NCBI GenBank assembly: GCA_026391555.1
Contig: JAPLEB010000043.1
Coordinates: 1 to 62,356, forward strand
Origin: Bacteroidia bacterium
GTDB lineage: Bacteria > Bacteroidota > Bacteroidia > Bacteroidales > VadinHA17
DNA: 62,356 nucleotides
Direction: 5' to 3'
Position numbers and translations under genes: made by a program. Every line of letters begins with the position of its first letter. The stretch's first letter is position 1. Positions 44,675 to 53,510 of the stretch are shown in pieces. The notes beneath the pieces are model-generated. The model saw nothing but the letters and a program-made list of their open reading frames with translations. It did not search any database and was not told where the DNA came from.

Positions 44675-45649
44675 TTATTTTTTTCGTAATGTTGTATACT
44701 GAACAAACTCCTTAAGTGATTCTTTAACTTCGGAACCGGGGTACGAATCAAGGATTGCAAGAGCCTTATCCCGATACTGATTCATTTTTAGTTCGGCGTA
44801 TTCCATGCCTCCATAATCCGAAACAAAACTGATGACCTCGGCTATCTCTGCTTTTGATTTTTTCTTGTTTTTTACAATGTTGAGAATATGTCTCTTTTTT
44901 GAGTTTGGTGATTGTTCAAGAGAATGTATTAAGGGGAGAGTTATTTTTTTCTCTTTTAAATCATTTCCGGCTATTTTCCCGGTTAGCCCGTTTCCTTCAT
45001 AATCAAGAAGATCATCTCTTATCTGAAATGCAATACCAATGTTTTCTCCAAAGTCTTTCATAAGCTGGATTGTATCGGGATTACTTGTAACCGATCTTGC
45101 TCCACAGGCCGTACAGGCAGAAAGCAATGCGGCAGTTTTGCTTATTATAATTTTAAAATAATCTTCTTCTCTGATATTTAGTTTTCTGGCCTTCTGTAAT
45201 TGAAGTAACTCGCCTTCGCTCATCGATTTAACTGCTTCAGAGACAATTTCAAGCATATCGAAACGGTTCTTTTCAACACTTATCAGCATACCTTTCGACA
45301 GCATGTAATCGCCCACCAGGACAGCAATTTTTGAATTCCAGAGAGCATTAATAGAGAGAGCGCCACGTCTTTCGTGTGCATCGTCAACTACATCATCGTG
45401 AACAAGCGATGCAGTATGAAGAAGCTCAATAAATGTAGCAGCAACAAAAGTCGATTCAGCTATAATCCCATTAAGCTTTGCAGTAAGAAAGACCAGCAAA
45501 GGCCTCATCTGCTTGCCCTTGCGACGAAGAATATAGTTAAGAATTATATTTAATAAGGGAATCTCACTATGCATGGTTCTGCTAAAGTAGGCTTCAAATT
45601 CAGCCATCTCTTTTTCAACTGGTTTTTTAATTCGGGTGAGTACCGGCAT
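44675..45649 (-). CDS. Polyprenyl diphosphate synthase (trans-isoprenyl)
   Basis: 324 residues. The first Asp-rich motif DDVVD (85-89) and the second DDLLD (about 217) bind the Mg-diphosphate; KQMRP and RGAL segments contact the substrates. It most likely makes a long-chain all-trans polyprenyl diphosphate for menaquinone. It starts 16 nt after a TATATTTG box and is divergent from a Cys-tailed ArsR gene. Confidence 0.93.
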   Translation of the reverse strand: MPVLTRIKKPVEKEMAEFEAYFSRTMHSEIPLLNIILNYILRRKGKQMRPLLVFLTAKLNGIIAESTFVAATFIELLHTASLVHDDVVDDAHERRGALSINALWNSKIAVLVGDYMLSKGMLISVEKNRFDMLEIVSEAVKSMSEGELLQLQKARKLNIREEDYFKIIISKTAALLSACTACGARSVTSNPDTIQLMKDFGENIGIAFQIRDDLLDYEGNGLTGKIAGNDLKEKKITLPLIHSLEQSPNSKKRHILNIVKNKKKSKAEIAEVISFVSDYGGMEYAELKMNQYRDKALAILDSYPGSEVKESLKEFVQYTTLRKK

Positions 45650-45665
45650 AAAAATTTATTTTGAT

Positions 45666-45673
45666 CAAATATA
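45666..45673 (-). promoter_or_regulatory. -7 box TATATTTG for the polyprenyl synthase gene
   Basis: Reverse-strand TATATTTG, 16 nt upstream of the ATG at 45649. Confidence 0.5.
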
Positions 45674-45733
45674 GTAAAATCAGGAGTTCGAGATTTGCTT
45701 AGGGTCACTATTCAACATATTAACATATTTATA

Positions 45734-45741
45734 TATATTTG
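45734..45741 (+). promoter_or_regulatory. -7 box TATATTTG for the Cys-tailed ArsR gene
   Basis: TATATTTG, 20 nt before the ATG at 45762. An ACGAAA half-site (45746-45751) follows but no matching TTTCGT at the right distance is present, so the operator used here is not the one of the first ars cluster. Confidence 0.5.
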
Positions 45742-45761
45742 CCTGACGAAATTTATATAGA

Positions 45762-46061
45762 ATGGAATTTAAAGAACTTAACCCGGAAAGTCTTGAGAGG
45801 GCGGCAAATATGCTTAAAGCAATAGCCCATCCGATACGAATATCAATTGTGGGGTGTCTGGAAGACGGGAAGAAACGAACGGTTACTGAAATTCATAAGC
45901 AGCTTGGAATAGAACAATCAACAGCTTCGCATCATCTGGGAATTCTTAAGGACAGGGGGGTACTGGCATCAAAAAGAGAAGGGAAGAATACCTGGTACTT
46001 TCTGAAGCACGAAAACCTTAAAACAATTTTGAGTTGTATCGGTAGTTGTTGCGAGCAATAG
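45762..46061 (+). CDS. ArsR/SmtB-family regulator with a C-terminal Cys cluster
   Basis: 99 residues. Winged-helix core with AHPIRISIVGCL, recognition helix IEQSTASHHLGIL, and wing KREGKNTWYFL. The C-terminus SCIGSCCEQ carries Cys92, Cys96 and Cys97 (plus Cys32 in the core), a likely soft-metal or thiol-sensing site. It stands alone between the polyprenyl synthase (divergent) and lspA (convergent), with no obvious metal transporter next to it; its target genes are therefore unknown. Confidence 0.9.
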   Translation: MEFKELNPESLERAANMLKAIAHPIRISIVGCLEDGKKRTVTEIHKQLGIEQSTASHHLGILKDRGVLASKREGKNTWYFLKHENLKTILSCIGSCCEQ

Positions 46062-46090
46062 CAGCATATTTTTCTTAAGAATAAATGCGT

Positions 46091-46699
46091 TCAGGAAAGA
46101 TTTCTGAACATTCTTTTCTGAAATAAAATAATTGATATTACCCCGCATGTTATTGCCGAGTCGGCTATATTAAAAACCGGCCTGAAAAACACAAATGATT
46201 CCCCCGTTTTAATTGGTGACCAGTTGGGCCAGTGTGTGTTAATTACAGGGAAGTAGAACATATCAACTACTTTTCCATGGAGGAAAGAAGAATATCCACC
46301 TCCCGGAGGGAACAATATGGCTGGCTGATTGAAGCTTTCGCTGAATATCATTCCATAGAATGCGCTGTCAATGATATTTCCGATTGCTCCGGCCATAATG
46401 GCACTGACCGCGAGGATCAGGCCCAGGGTTGCCTTTTTGTTTACAAGAGAGAAAAGAAACCAGCCAATGCCGAAAATTGCTATAATTCTGAAGATACTTA
46501 AAATGAACTTGCCTGGTTTTCCTCCCATCTCCATCCCGAAGGCCATTCCGTTGTTCTCTATAAAATGCAGAATGCCCCAATTACCGAACAAGTGTATTTC
46601 CTGGCCGATCTCCATATTGGTTTTGACCCAGATTTTCAGAGTCTGATCGACAAGCAGGATCACCAGTATAACTATAATGGACTTTTTCCCTAATGACAT
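46091..46699 (-). CDS. lspA: Lipoprotein signal peptidase (LspA)
   Basis: 202 residues with four membrane segments. Catalytic Asp111 in GNIIDSAFYG and Asp180 in VFNIADSAI are present. It is longer than the E. coli enzyme (164) owing to the loop carrying PPGGGYSSFLHGKVVDMFYFPVINTHWPNWSP, usual in Bacteroidota LspA. It processes the many lipoproteins encoded around it. Confidence 0.96.
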   Translation of the reverse strand: MSLGKKSIIVILVILLVDQTLKIWVKTNMEIGQEIHLFGNWGILHFIENNGMAFGMEMGGKPGKFILSIFRIIAIFGIGWFLFSLVNKKATLGLILAVSAIMAGAIGNIIDSAFYGMIFSESFNQPAILFPPGGGYSSFLHGKVVDMFYFPVINTHWPNWSPIKTGESFVFFRPVFNIADSAITCGVISIILFQKRMFRNLS

Positions 46700-46809
46700 A
46701 ATGAACCAGTTTAAATTCAGGGGCGCAAAATAGTAAAAATTTTGATCACAGTGAAGTTCCGAATTAATATACGGTTTTACAGAGAATTGCAGGTATTGAA
46801 AAACGAAAT

Positions 46810-46838
46810 AAAAAAATCCCGGATTGCACCGGGACTTT
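46810..46838 (-). terminator. Rho-independent terminator of the 46868 lipoprotein gene
   Basis: On the reverse strand a 6-7-bp stem TCCCGG/CCGGGA with a 6-nt loop is followed by a run of T (TTTTTTTATT), about 34 nt after the stop of the lipoprotein gene at 46868. It separates that gene from lspA. Confidence 0.8.
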
Positions 46839-46867
46839 ATTATGTGATCAGTTTCTTTTCATGTAAA

Positions 46868-47689
46868 TTAAATATTGTTCTTATTTCCATCCCAGGAGTA
46901 CCAGTTAGTGTCTCCCAGGTAATCTACACATTTCACTCTTCCGATATGGGCTGTTGTGTTCCATTCAACGTTTACATCAGAAAATAGAGGGTTATTATAG
47001 TGAATGATGTAATAAGCATCATAAGAACCGGTTGTTAATCCATATTCAATGGAGCTTGTGTTGAAAGGGTCTGCCACGCGATTGTCATTAAGGGTTCTCA
47101 CATAAGTATATTTAACGGTACCTATTGTTGTCCCACTTTTTGTCCAGGCGATCTGAAGCAAGGGTTCCTTGTATGTTGAGCTATGGTTTAGTGTCCACTG
47201 ACCGCCTGTTCCGTCGAGACTGGATGTTCCCTCGAACCATAGAAATTCCGAAAAACCGTCTGTCGCTTCATTTGTAATGTACATTTTCCAAAGCACATCG
47301 GATGCTCTGATCAGGCCTGTTAGTCTTGCCTTATATGTTGCAGGGGAGACAGTGATGCTAAAACTCCATTGCCATGTTTTTTCCTCGAGATATACGGGTG
47401 TACGGTCAATGGCTAATATAAAAGAAGCTACCGGGACGGCAAGAGTATTGACAATAATGGTCCTCCAGTCTCCGGCACGTTTTGCGGCAAAATCCCAGTT
47501 GCTGTTATTGGTACCTTTCTGGTCATATATCAGATCAGCAGACTTTTTCTGAGAAGCGAAATTGCTGAAATCAATTGTCATAGTTTCTTGTGGAGGCAAA
47601 ACCGGGGGATCTCCCTTATCCTTATTGCAGCTTGCAAGAAAACCTGCAGTAAAAATAAGTATCAGAGTAAGAGACAATAACTTTTTCAT
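46868..47689 (-). CDS. Hypothetical lipoprotein
   Basis: 273 residues; lipobox FLASC (Cys21). Mature part is rich in aromatic and Ser/Thr residues, predicted all-beta (WQWSFSITVSPATYKARLTGLIR, LWFEGTSSLDGTGGQWTLNHSS). I do not recognise the family. It lies downstream of the acyl-CoA ligase by 12 nt in the same direction and ends before a clear terminator, so it is likely the last gene of that unit. Confidence 0.7.
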   Translation of the reverse strand: MKKLLSLTLILIFTAGFLASCNKDKGDPPVLPPQETMTIDFSNFASQKKSADLIYDQKGTNNSNWDFAAKRAGDWRTIIVNTLAVPVASFILAIDRTPVYLEEKTWQWSFSITVSPATYKARLTGLIRASDVLWKMYITNEATDGFSEFLWFEGTSSLDGTGGQWTLNHSSTYKEPLLQIAWTKSGTTIGTVKYTYVRTLNDNRVADPFNTSSIEYGLTTGSYDAYYIIHYNNPLFSDVNVEWNTTAHIGRVKCVDYLGDTNWYSWDGNKNNI

Positions 47690-47701
47690 TTTTATCTGTT
47701 T

Positions 47702-49369
47702 TTATGTATAGAGGAATCTTTTTATTTTAAGCGTCGCAGTTTTCTGAAAAGGGACAGGCTGAAGAATAACCTTTTGTATCTGGCTGAATTTATTAACATG
47801 AGTATTAACGTACTCTTGTAATTCATTGAGAACTTCCTCAACTTTATCATCAAATTGCCGGGTCATGCCCTCTTTCTGGCGCGACATATCCTCTTTAAGA
47901 TGCAGGTATTTCTTTTCAAGTTCCTCCATATTAATATGAACAAGTGCAACCAGTTTCCCTTTTTGCTGAACAACAAGCGATTCCACAACGAAACGGAAGT
48001 TGTTTATTATTGATTCAATCTCCTCGGGATAAATGTTTTCTCCGCTCGAGCTGAGGATCATATTTTTCAATCGCCCTTTAATGAACAGGTTGTTATTACT
48101 GTCGAGTGTTCCAAGGTCTCCGGTTTTAAACCAGCCGTCGGGAGTAAGAACCTCTTTGGTTATTTCAGGCTCTTTATAATAGCCCTTCATAATATTTGGG
48201 CCTTTTGCCCATATTTCCCCTTCTCCTGTTTTTGGATCGGGGTTGTTTATTATAAGTTCAATTCCCTCGATTTTAGGGCCGGTTGACTCATATACTGATT
48301 TTGAAGGATTAGCTCCTGCAAGGAGAGGGGCTGTTTCTGTAAGGCCATAGCCAATTGCATAAGGGAATTTTGCTTCGATGAGGAATTTTTCAACCGTTTT
48401 ATTGAGTTTGGCGCCACCAATACCATAAAACTTCAACTCCCCGCCAAAAGTTGCTTTCAGTTTTTTGCCGGCAGCTCCGTTCAGTATTTTTCTAAAAAAT
48501 GGAATCTTATAAAGAAGTTTAAGGATTAGTTTTTCCCTGAATGCCGGTAATATTTTATGGAAATATATTTTTTCTATTATAAGGGGAACAGTCAGCATTA
48601 CAGAGGGCTTTATTTCAGCCAGGGCAGGAAGAAGAACTGCCGGAGTGGGTGGCTTCCGTAGATAATACACACAACATCCGCAGAGCATCGGCAAAATTAA
48701 TCCGAGGGTATTCTCATAAGTATGCGACAAAGGCAGTACAGACAAAAAGCGATCATTCTCATTCATTGGCTGTATAACACTGCCTTTTAAGGCATTAAAA
48801 GTTATGTTTTTATGAGTTAACATAACGCCCTTAGAACGACCTGTTGTTCCCGAAGTATAGATAATTGATGCAAGATCTTCTTCTTCAACTTCATAATTCC
48901 TGACAGGAAGAGCCGAAGAGTCAAATTCAGAAGAACCTTTTTCAGAAAAAATCAGTGAAAAATCCTCAATAAGGATAGCTGTTTTAAGAAATTCTGATTT
49001 AAATCCTTCTATTCGCTGCAATAATGAGGTGGATATAAAAATAGCTTTGGCTCCGGAGTGCTCAAGTACATTTCCAACCTCTGTATTCGAAAAATCAGGC
49101 AGAATTGGAACAACAACTGCACCCATAAAAGAAATTGAAAAGAAAGTTACTCCCCAGTTTGGCATATTGGTGCTCAGGATTGCTACTTTGTCTCCGGGGC
49201 AAACACCATTTTTTTCAAGGAAAGCAATTATTGACAGAATCTCCTTATTGACAGTTTCCCAGGTTTTGGGTTCTTCACCTACAAATGCATAAGCATTGCA
49301 CTTACCGAACTTTCTTAATGTTTCATTAAACATCGCAGGGAAAGTTAGCCTGATACCGTTTTCTTCCAT
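47702..49369 (-). CDS. Long-chain fatty acid--CoA ligase (AMP-forming)
   Basis: 555 residues of the ANL superfamily. P-loop YTSGTTGRSKG (171-181), the A5 motif GYGLTETAP, GWFKTGDLG, and the hinge GRLKNMILSSSGENIYPEEIE are intact; the C-terminal lysine sits in KTATLKIKRF. It activates fatty acids for degradation or lipid synthesis. No other fatty-acid gene is adjacent. Confidence 0.92.
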   Translation of the reverse strand: MEENGIRLTFPAMFNETLRKFGKCNAYAFVGEEPKTWETVNKEILSIIAFLEKNGVCPGDKVAILSTNMPNWGVTFFSISFMGAVVVPILPDFSNTEVGNVLEHSGAKAIFISTSLLQRIEGFKSEFLKTAILIEDFSLIFSEKGSSEFDSSALPVRNYEVEEEDLASIIYTSGTTGRSKGVMLTHKNITFNALKGSVIQPMNENDRFLSVLPLSHTYENTLGLILPMLCGCCVYYLRKPPTPAVLLPALAEIKPSVMLTVPLIIEKIYFHKILPAFREKLILKLLYKIPFFRKILNGAAGKKLKATFGGELKFYGIGGAKLNKTVEKFLIEAKFPYAIGYGLTETAPLLAGANPSKSVYESTGPKIEGIELIINNPDPKTGEGEIWAKGPNIMKGYYKEPEITKEVLTPDGWFKTGDLGTLDSNNNLFIKGRLKNMILSSSGENIYPEEIESIINNFRFVVESLVVQQKGKLVALVHINMEELEKKYLHLKEDMSRQKEGMTRQFDDKVEEVLNELQEYVNTHVNKFSQIQKVILQPVPFQKTATLKIKRFLYT

Positions 49370-49480
49370 TATCGCCTATTCTTAAACCATTTATAAAATG
49401 CTAAGGTACGTAATTATTGTTTTGGATGGCATTATCGGGCTATAATATTACCTGAATAATTCAAAAGCAGGGCAAAACAA

Positions 49481-49512
49481 TTGACCTTTATCTGTTGGAA
49501 AGGTTAATTTTG
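49481..49512 (+). promoter_or_regulatory. Promoter of queD: TTG and TAATTTTG
   Basis: TTG at 49481-49483 and -7 box TAATTTTG at 49505-49512, 21 nt apart, 24 nt before the ATG 49537. No preQ1 riboswitch fold is visible in the 167-nt upstream gap. Confidence 0.55.
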
Positions 49513-49536
49513 TAAAGATTTTTCAATACAAATATC

Positions 49537-49992
49537 ATGGCTTCAATAATCAGGGTAACTAAGGAATTCTCGTTCGAAATGGCTCATGCACTTTGGAATT
49601 ATGATGGTCCTTGCAGAAATGTTCATGGGCATTCATATCGTCTGTTTGTAACAATTTCCGGTGTTCCAATTGATGAGCACGAGCATGCCAAAAATGGAAT
49701 GGTAATAGATTTTACCGATTTAAAAAGTATTGTAAGAAAAGAAATTGTGAACATTTTTGATCATGCTGTAGTTGTAAGCAGTCGCTTTGATAAGGAAAAG
49801 ACGGAGATGTTTACAAAAATGTTCGGTAACACAGTACTTGTTGATTATCAGCCAACCTGTGAAAACCTTGTGTCAGATTTTGCAGGACGGATAAGCGGAT
49901 TTTTGCCTCCCGGAATAAAACTTCATAGCCTTAAACTTTACGAAACAGCCACTTCTTATGCTGAGTGGTATGCTTCTGATAACCAGTGTTAA
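49537..49992 (+). CDS. queD: 6-carboxytetrahydropterin synthase QueD (6-pyruvoyl-tetrahydropterin synthase family)
   Basis: 151 residues. Zinc-ligand histidines His17 (FEMAHAL), His30 and His32 in CRNVHGHSYRL, with Cys26 as catalytic Cys, and the C-terminal HSLKLYETATSYAEW. QueD feeds queuosine synthesis from dihydroneopterin triphosphate. It sits 3 nt before polA and probably shares its transcript. Confidence 0.93.
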   Translation: MASIIRVTKEFSFEMAHALWNYDGPCRNVHGHSYRLFVTISGVPIDEHEHAKNGMVIDFTDLKSIVRKEIVNIFDHAVVVSSRFDKEKTEMFTKMFGNTVLVDYQPTCENLVSDFAGRISGFLPPGIKLHSLKLYETATSYAEWYASDNQC

Positions 49993-49995
49993 TAT

Positions 49996-52797
49996 ATGAA
50001 CGATAATAACTCTAAAAAACTATTCCTGCTTGATGCTTATGCCCTCATTTTCCGTTCCTATTATGCATTCATTAAAAATCCAAGAATAACATCAAAGGGG
50101 CTTAATACTTCGGCAATATTTGGATTTCTCCTGACCCTTGAAGAGGTTCTTCAGAAACAAAAACCAACTCACATTGCTGTTGTTTTCGATACTCCGACGC
50201 CTACCTTCAGGCATGTGATGTATAAGGAATATAAAGCTCATCGTGATGAGACTCCGGAAGATATTAAGAAGTCTGTTCCTTACATTAAGCGGTTGATTGA
50301 AGCATATAAAATCCCCGTAATTGATTATCCGGGATTTGAAGCCGATGATGTGATAGGTACTTTAGCAAGGAAGGCTTCGGAACGAGGATTTACAACTTAT
50401 ATGATGACCCCTGACAAGGACTTTGCACAGCTTGTCTCCGGTAACGTATTTATGTTTAAGCCATCGAGAAGTGGTAACGAATCAATATTGTGGGGAGTTG
50501 ATGATATAAAAAGAGAATTTTGTGTTCAGCGTCCGGAACAGGTAATTGATGTTCTTGCTCTTATGGGTGATACAGCAGATAATATTCCCGGGGCACCCGG
50601 AGTTGGCCCTAAAACTGCTATGAAGCTGATCTCTGAATATGGAAGTATTGAAGAATTATTCAGGAATACTGACAAGCTAAAGGGAAAGCTTAAAGAGATA
50701 ATTGAAAATAACAGGGAGCAAATTGAATTTTCGAAAAAGCTGGTTACCATCGAACAAAATGTGCCTGTTGAGCTGGACGAAAGTGCTCTTATCATGGAAG
50801 TTCCTGACCCTGCAAAGCTTAAAGTTCTTTTTGACGAACTGGAATTCAAAGCAGCTGCTGCCAGGATACTTGCAGAAATTGATAAATCAGAAAAACCAGG
50901 GGAACCACAACAATTATTTGTTCCACAAAAAGAATTTCTTCAGGGTTCGCTTTTCGGAGATGAGGCAATCGCTCCTGTCGCTGAAAAATCATCGATTGAA
51001 AATGTCATTCATAACTATACCTTAATTGAGAGTAATTCAGACCTGAATGAATTTGTGAAGACTGTCGGGGCGTTGAAGGAGTTCTGTTTTGACACAGAAA
51101 CAACTAGTATTAATGCCCTGGAGGCAGAACTTGTTGCGATGGCTTTTTCTTGGGAAAAAGGATCAGGCTATCTTGTCCATTTCCCTGAATCACAACAGGA
51201 AACAAAAACCCTGCTGGAAATTATCAGACCTGTTTTTGAAAATTCAGAATCACTGAAAATCGGACAAAATCTGAAATTCGATATTCAGGTCCTGGCAAAT
51301 TATGGTATTGAAGTCACCGGACCCCTGTTCGACACAATGATTGCCCATTATCTGCTGGAACCCGACATGAGGCATAATATGAACTTTCTCTCTGAAACAT
51401 ATCTGTCGTACAATCCGGTGCATATTGAATCGCTTATTGGTGAAAAAGGGCACAGTCAGAAAAACATGCGTTCGGTTCCCGTTGATAAACTTAAAGAATA
51501 TGCAGTCGAAGATGCTGATGTTACGCTTCAACTGAAGAATATCTTTGAACCTCGTATTAATACCGAAGGGTTGGGAGATCTTGCAAGTAATATTGAAATG
51601 CCTCTGATCAGTGTACTGGCAGCCATGGAAAGGAGCGGGGTGAAGTTGAATCAGGAGGATCTGAAAGCTATAACAATAAACCTTCGGGACGATATTATCT
51701 CGCTTGAAAAAGAGATTTATTCACTGGCCGGAACGGAATTTAATATTTCCTCACCGAAACAATTAGGAGATATTCTTTTTATCAGGCTTAAGCTTGACGA
51801 CAATGCACGGGTTACAAAAACAAGGCAATTCATAACTAATGAAGAGATATTGCAACGGCTTACGAGCAAACACCCCATTGTCGATAAAGTATTAGAATAC
51901 AGGGGGCTTAAAAAATTGCTATCAACTTATGTAGAAGCACTTCCACTGCTTGTAGATAAGAAAACCGGCAGAATTCATACCTCATTCAATCAGGCTGTTG
52001 CCTCAACCGGCCGACTAAGTTCAAATAACCCGAACCTTCAGAACATACCGGTAAAAGATGAAAGAGGAAGAGAAATAAGGAAAGCCTTTGTTCCGGGAAA
52101 GGAGCATATTTTCTTTTTGGCCGACTATTCACAGATTGAATTGAGGCTTATGGCACATCTTAGCAAGGATAAAAGCATGATAGCTGATTTTCTTTCAGGT
52201 AATGATATTCATGCAGCTACTGCAGCTAAAATATTCGGAGTAGAGATTAAGGATGTAACCCGTGAAATGCGCAGCAGGGCAAAAACGGCTAATTTTGGTA
52301 TCATCTACGGGATATCATCTTTCGGCCTTTCGGAAAGGCTGACAATCGGCAGAAAAGAGGCAAAAGAGCTTATAGATGGTTATTTCAATTCTTATCCCGG
52401 GGTTAAGGTTTATATGGATGAAAGCATTAAGAAAGCCAGAGATATGGGGTATGTTGCAACAATGTTTGGACGTAAACGATATCTACGCAATATTCATTCG
52501 CGAAACCAGGTGGTAAGGGGGAATGCTGAAAGAAACGCAATTAACGCACCTATTCAGGGCAGTGCGGCAGATATTATAAAGATTGCCATGATTAGGATCC
52601 ATGGCAGGATGAAATTAGAAAAATACTTGTCAAAAATGATCCTGCAGGTGCATGACGAACTTATCTTTGAAGTAGAAACCTCTGAGCTTGAAACACTTAA
52701 GAGTATGGTCTTGTACGAAATGTCTAATGCTGTTAAACTCAACGTACCGTTAAAGGTTAACTGGGGTACCGGGAACAACTGGTTTGAGGCACATTAA
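49996..52797 (+). CDS. polA: DNA polymerase I
   Basis: 933 residues. 5'-3' exonuclease (about 1-290, GFEADDVIG, DNIPGAPGVGPKTA), active 3'-5' exonuclease (FDTETTSINALEAELV, DxE intact; YAVEDADVTLQL) and polymerase: motif A DYSQIELR (about 710), motif B RAKTANFGIIYG (about 760), motif C QVHDELIFEV (about 885). It therefore retains proofreading. Starts 3 nt after queD. Confidence 0.98.
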   Translation: MNDNNSKKLFLLDAYALIFRSYYAFIKNPRITSKGLNTSAIFGFLLTLEEVLQKQKPTHIAVVFDTPTPTFRHVMYKEYKAHRDETPEDIKKSVPYIKRLIEAYKIPVIDYPGFEADDVIGTLARKASERGFTTYMMTPDKDFAQLVSGNVFMFKPSRSGNESILWGVDDIKREFCVQRPEQVIDVLALMGDTADNIPGAPGVGPKTAMKLISEYGSIEELFRNTDKLKGKLKEIIENNREQIEFSKKLVTIEQNVPVELDESALIMEVPDPAKLKVLFDELEFKAAAARILAEIDKSEKPGEPQQLFVPQKEFLQGSLFGDEAIAPVAEKSSIENVIHNYTLIESNSDLNEFVKTVGALKEFCFDTETTSINALEAELVAMAFSWEKGSGYLVHFPESQQETKTLLEIIRPVFENSESLKIGQNLKFDIQVLANYGIEVTGPLFDTMIAHYLLEPDMRHNMNFLSETYLSYNPVHIESLIGEKGHSQKNMRSVPVDKLKEYAVEDADVTLQLKNIFEPRINTEGLGDLASNIEMPLISVLAAMERSGVKLNQEDLKAITINLRDDIISLEKEIYSLAGTEFNISSPKQLGDILFIRLKLDDNARVTKTRQFITNEEILQRLTSKHPIVDKVLEYRGLKKLLSTYVEALPLLVDKKTGRIHTSFNQAVASTGRLSSNNPNLQNIPVKDERGREIRKAFVPGKEHIFFLADYSQIELRLMAHLSKDKSMIADFLSGNDIHAATAAKIFGVEIKDVTREMRSRAKTANFGIIYGISSFGLSERLTIGRKEAKELIDGYFNSYPGVKVYMDESIKKARDMGYVATMFGRKRYLRNIHSRNQVVRGNAERNAINAPIQGSAADIIKIAMIRIHGRMKLEKYLSKMILQVHDELIFEVETSELETLKSMVLYEMSNAVKLNVPLKVNWGTGNNWFEAH

Positions 52798-52818
52798 ATT
52801 ATCATTTATTATATTTAG

Positions 52819-53052
52819 ATGGAAATTAAGGTATTGTTCTTCGGAGTTTTAGCAGAGGTTACCGGAACAAATTGTAAACACTATCGGGAAGTGAGATCAA
52901 TCGGCGACCTTAAGCACAGGATACAGGATGACTTTCCAGAGGTTGTGCATTACAATTACAGGTTTTCTCTTAATGATGAGATTATTAACAATGATCCTAA
53001 ACTAAATGATGGAGATGAGGTGGCCTTAATGCCTCCATTTGCAGGGGGATGA
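52819..53052 (+). CDS. moaD: MoaD/ThiS-family sulfur carrier (molybdopterin synthase small subunit)
   Basis: 77 residues ending in PPFAGG, the Gly-Gly terminus required for adenylation and thiocarboxylation. Ubiquitin-like fold. It overlaps moaE by 4 nt (ATGA), a classic MoaD-MoaE pair. MoaA, MoaC and MoeB are not in the window. Confidence 0.93.
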   Translation: MEIKVLFFGVLAEVTGTNCKHYREVRSIGDLKHRIQDDFPEVVHYNYRFSLNDEIINNDPKLNDGDEVALMPPFAGG

Positions 53053-53510
53053 ACGAGTTGATTAGCAATATTTTATATGCGATTGTAATGAATTATCTTA
53101 TAAACGGGCCGGTAACTCAAAATATAATGGCTCATTTTATGGAAAAGATGGGTGAAAAAACTGATTCCGGTGGTCACTCGGTTTTTCTTGGCCAGGTAAG
53201 GGCCGATGAAATCAATGGAAAAAAAGTTAAGGCAATTGAGTATTCAGCTTATGGAGCGATGGTTAAAGTTGAGGCTGATAAGATTAAAGAAACAATTTTA
53301 TTGCAGTTCGGAGATGTCAGATCAATTGATATAGTTCATTCAACCGGGATTGTTAAAGCAGGAGAGATCTCTCTTTTTGTTCTTGTTTCAGCAGGCCACC
53401 GGCATCAGGCAATACAAGCATGCAGTAAGGCGGTTGAATTGATTAAAGAAAAATTGCCGGTCTGGAAAAAGGAGATTTTTGAAGATGACTCTCACGAGTG
53501 GAAACATTAA
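53049..53510 (+). CDS. moaE: Molybdopterin synthase catalytic subunit MoaE
   Basis: 153 residues from the overlapped ATG; an internal ATG at 53088 (MNYLINGP...) would give a more typical N-terminus. Conserved FLGQVRADEINGKKVKAIEYSAYGAM and the C-terminal catalytic Lys region PVWKKEIFEDDSHEWKH are present. With MoaD it inserts the dithiolene sulfurs. The last 68 nt are antisense to the end of the S41 protease gene. Confidence 0.93.
   Translation: MNELISNILYAIVMNYLINGPVTQNIMAHFMEKMGEKTDSGGHSVFLGQVRADEINGKKVKAIEYSAYGAMVKVEADKIKETILLQFGDVRSIDIVHSTGIVKAGEISLFVLVSAGHRHQAIQACSKAVELIKEKLPVWKKEIFEDDSHEWKH

Noticed and set aside
49370-49536. preQ1 riboswitch before queD
   Set aside because: No matching stem-loop with an A-rich tail was visible; only a promoter could be supported.
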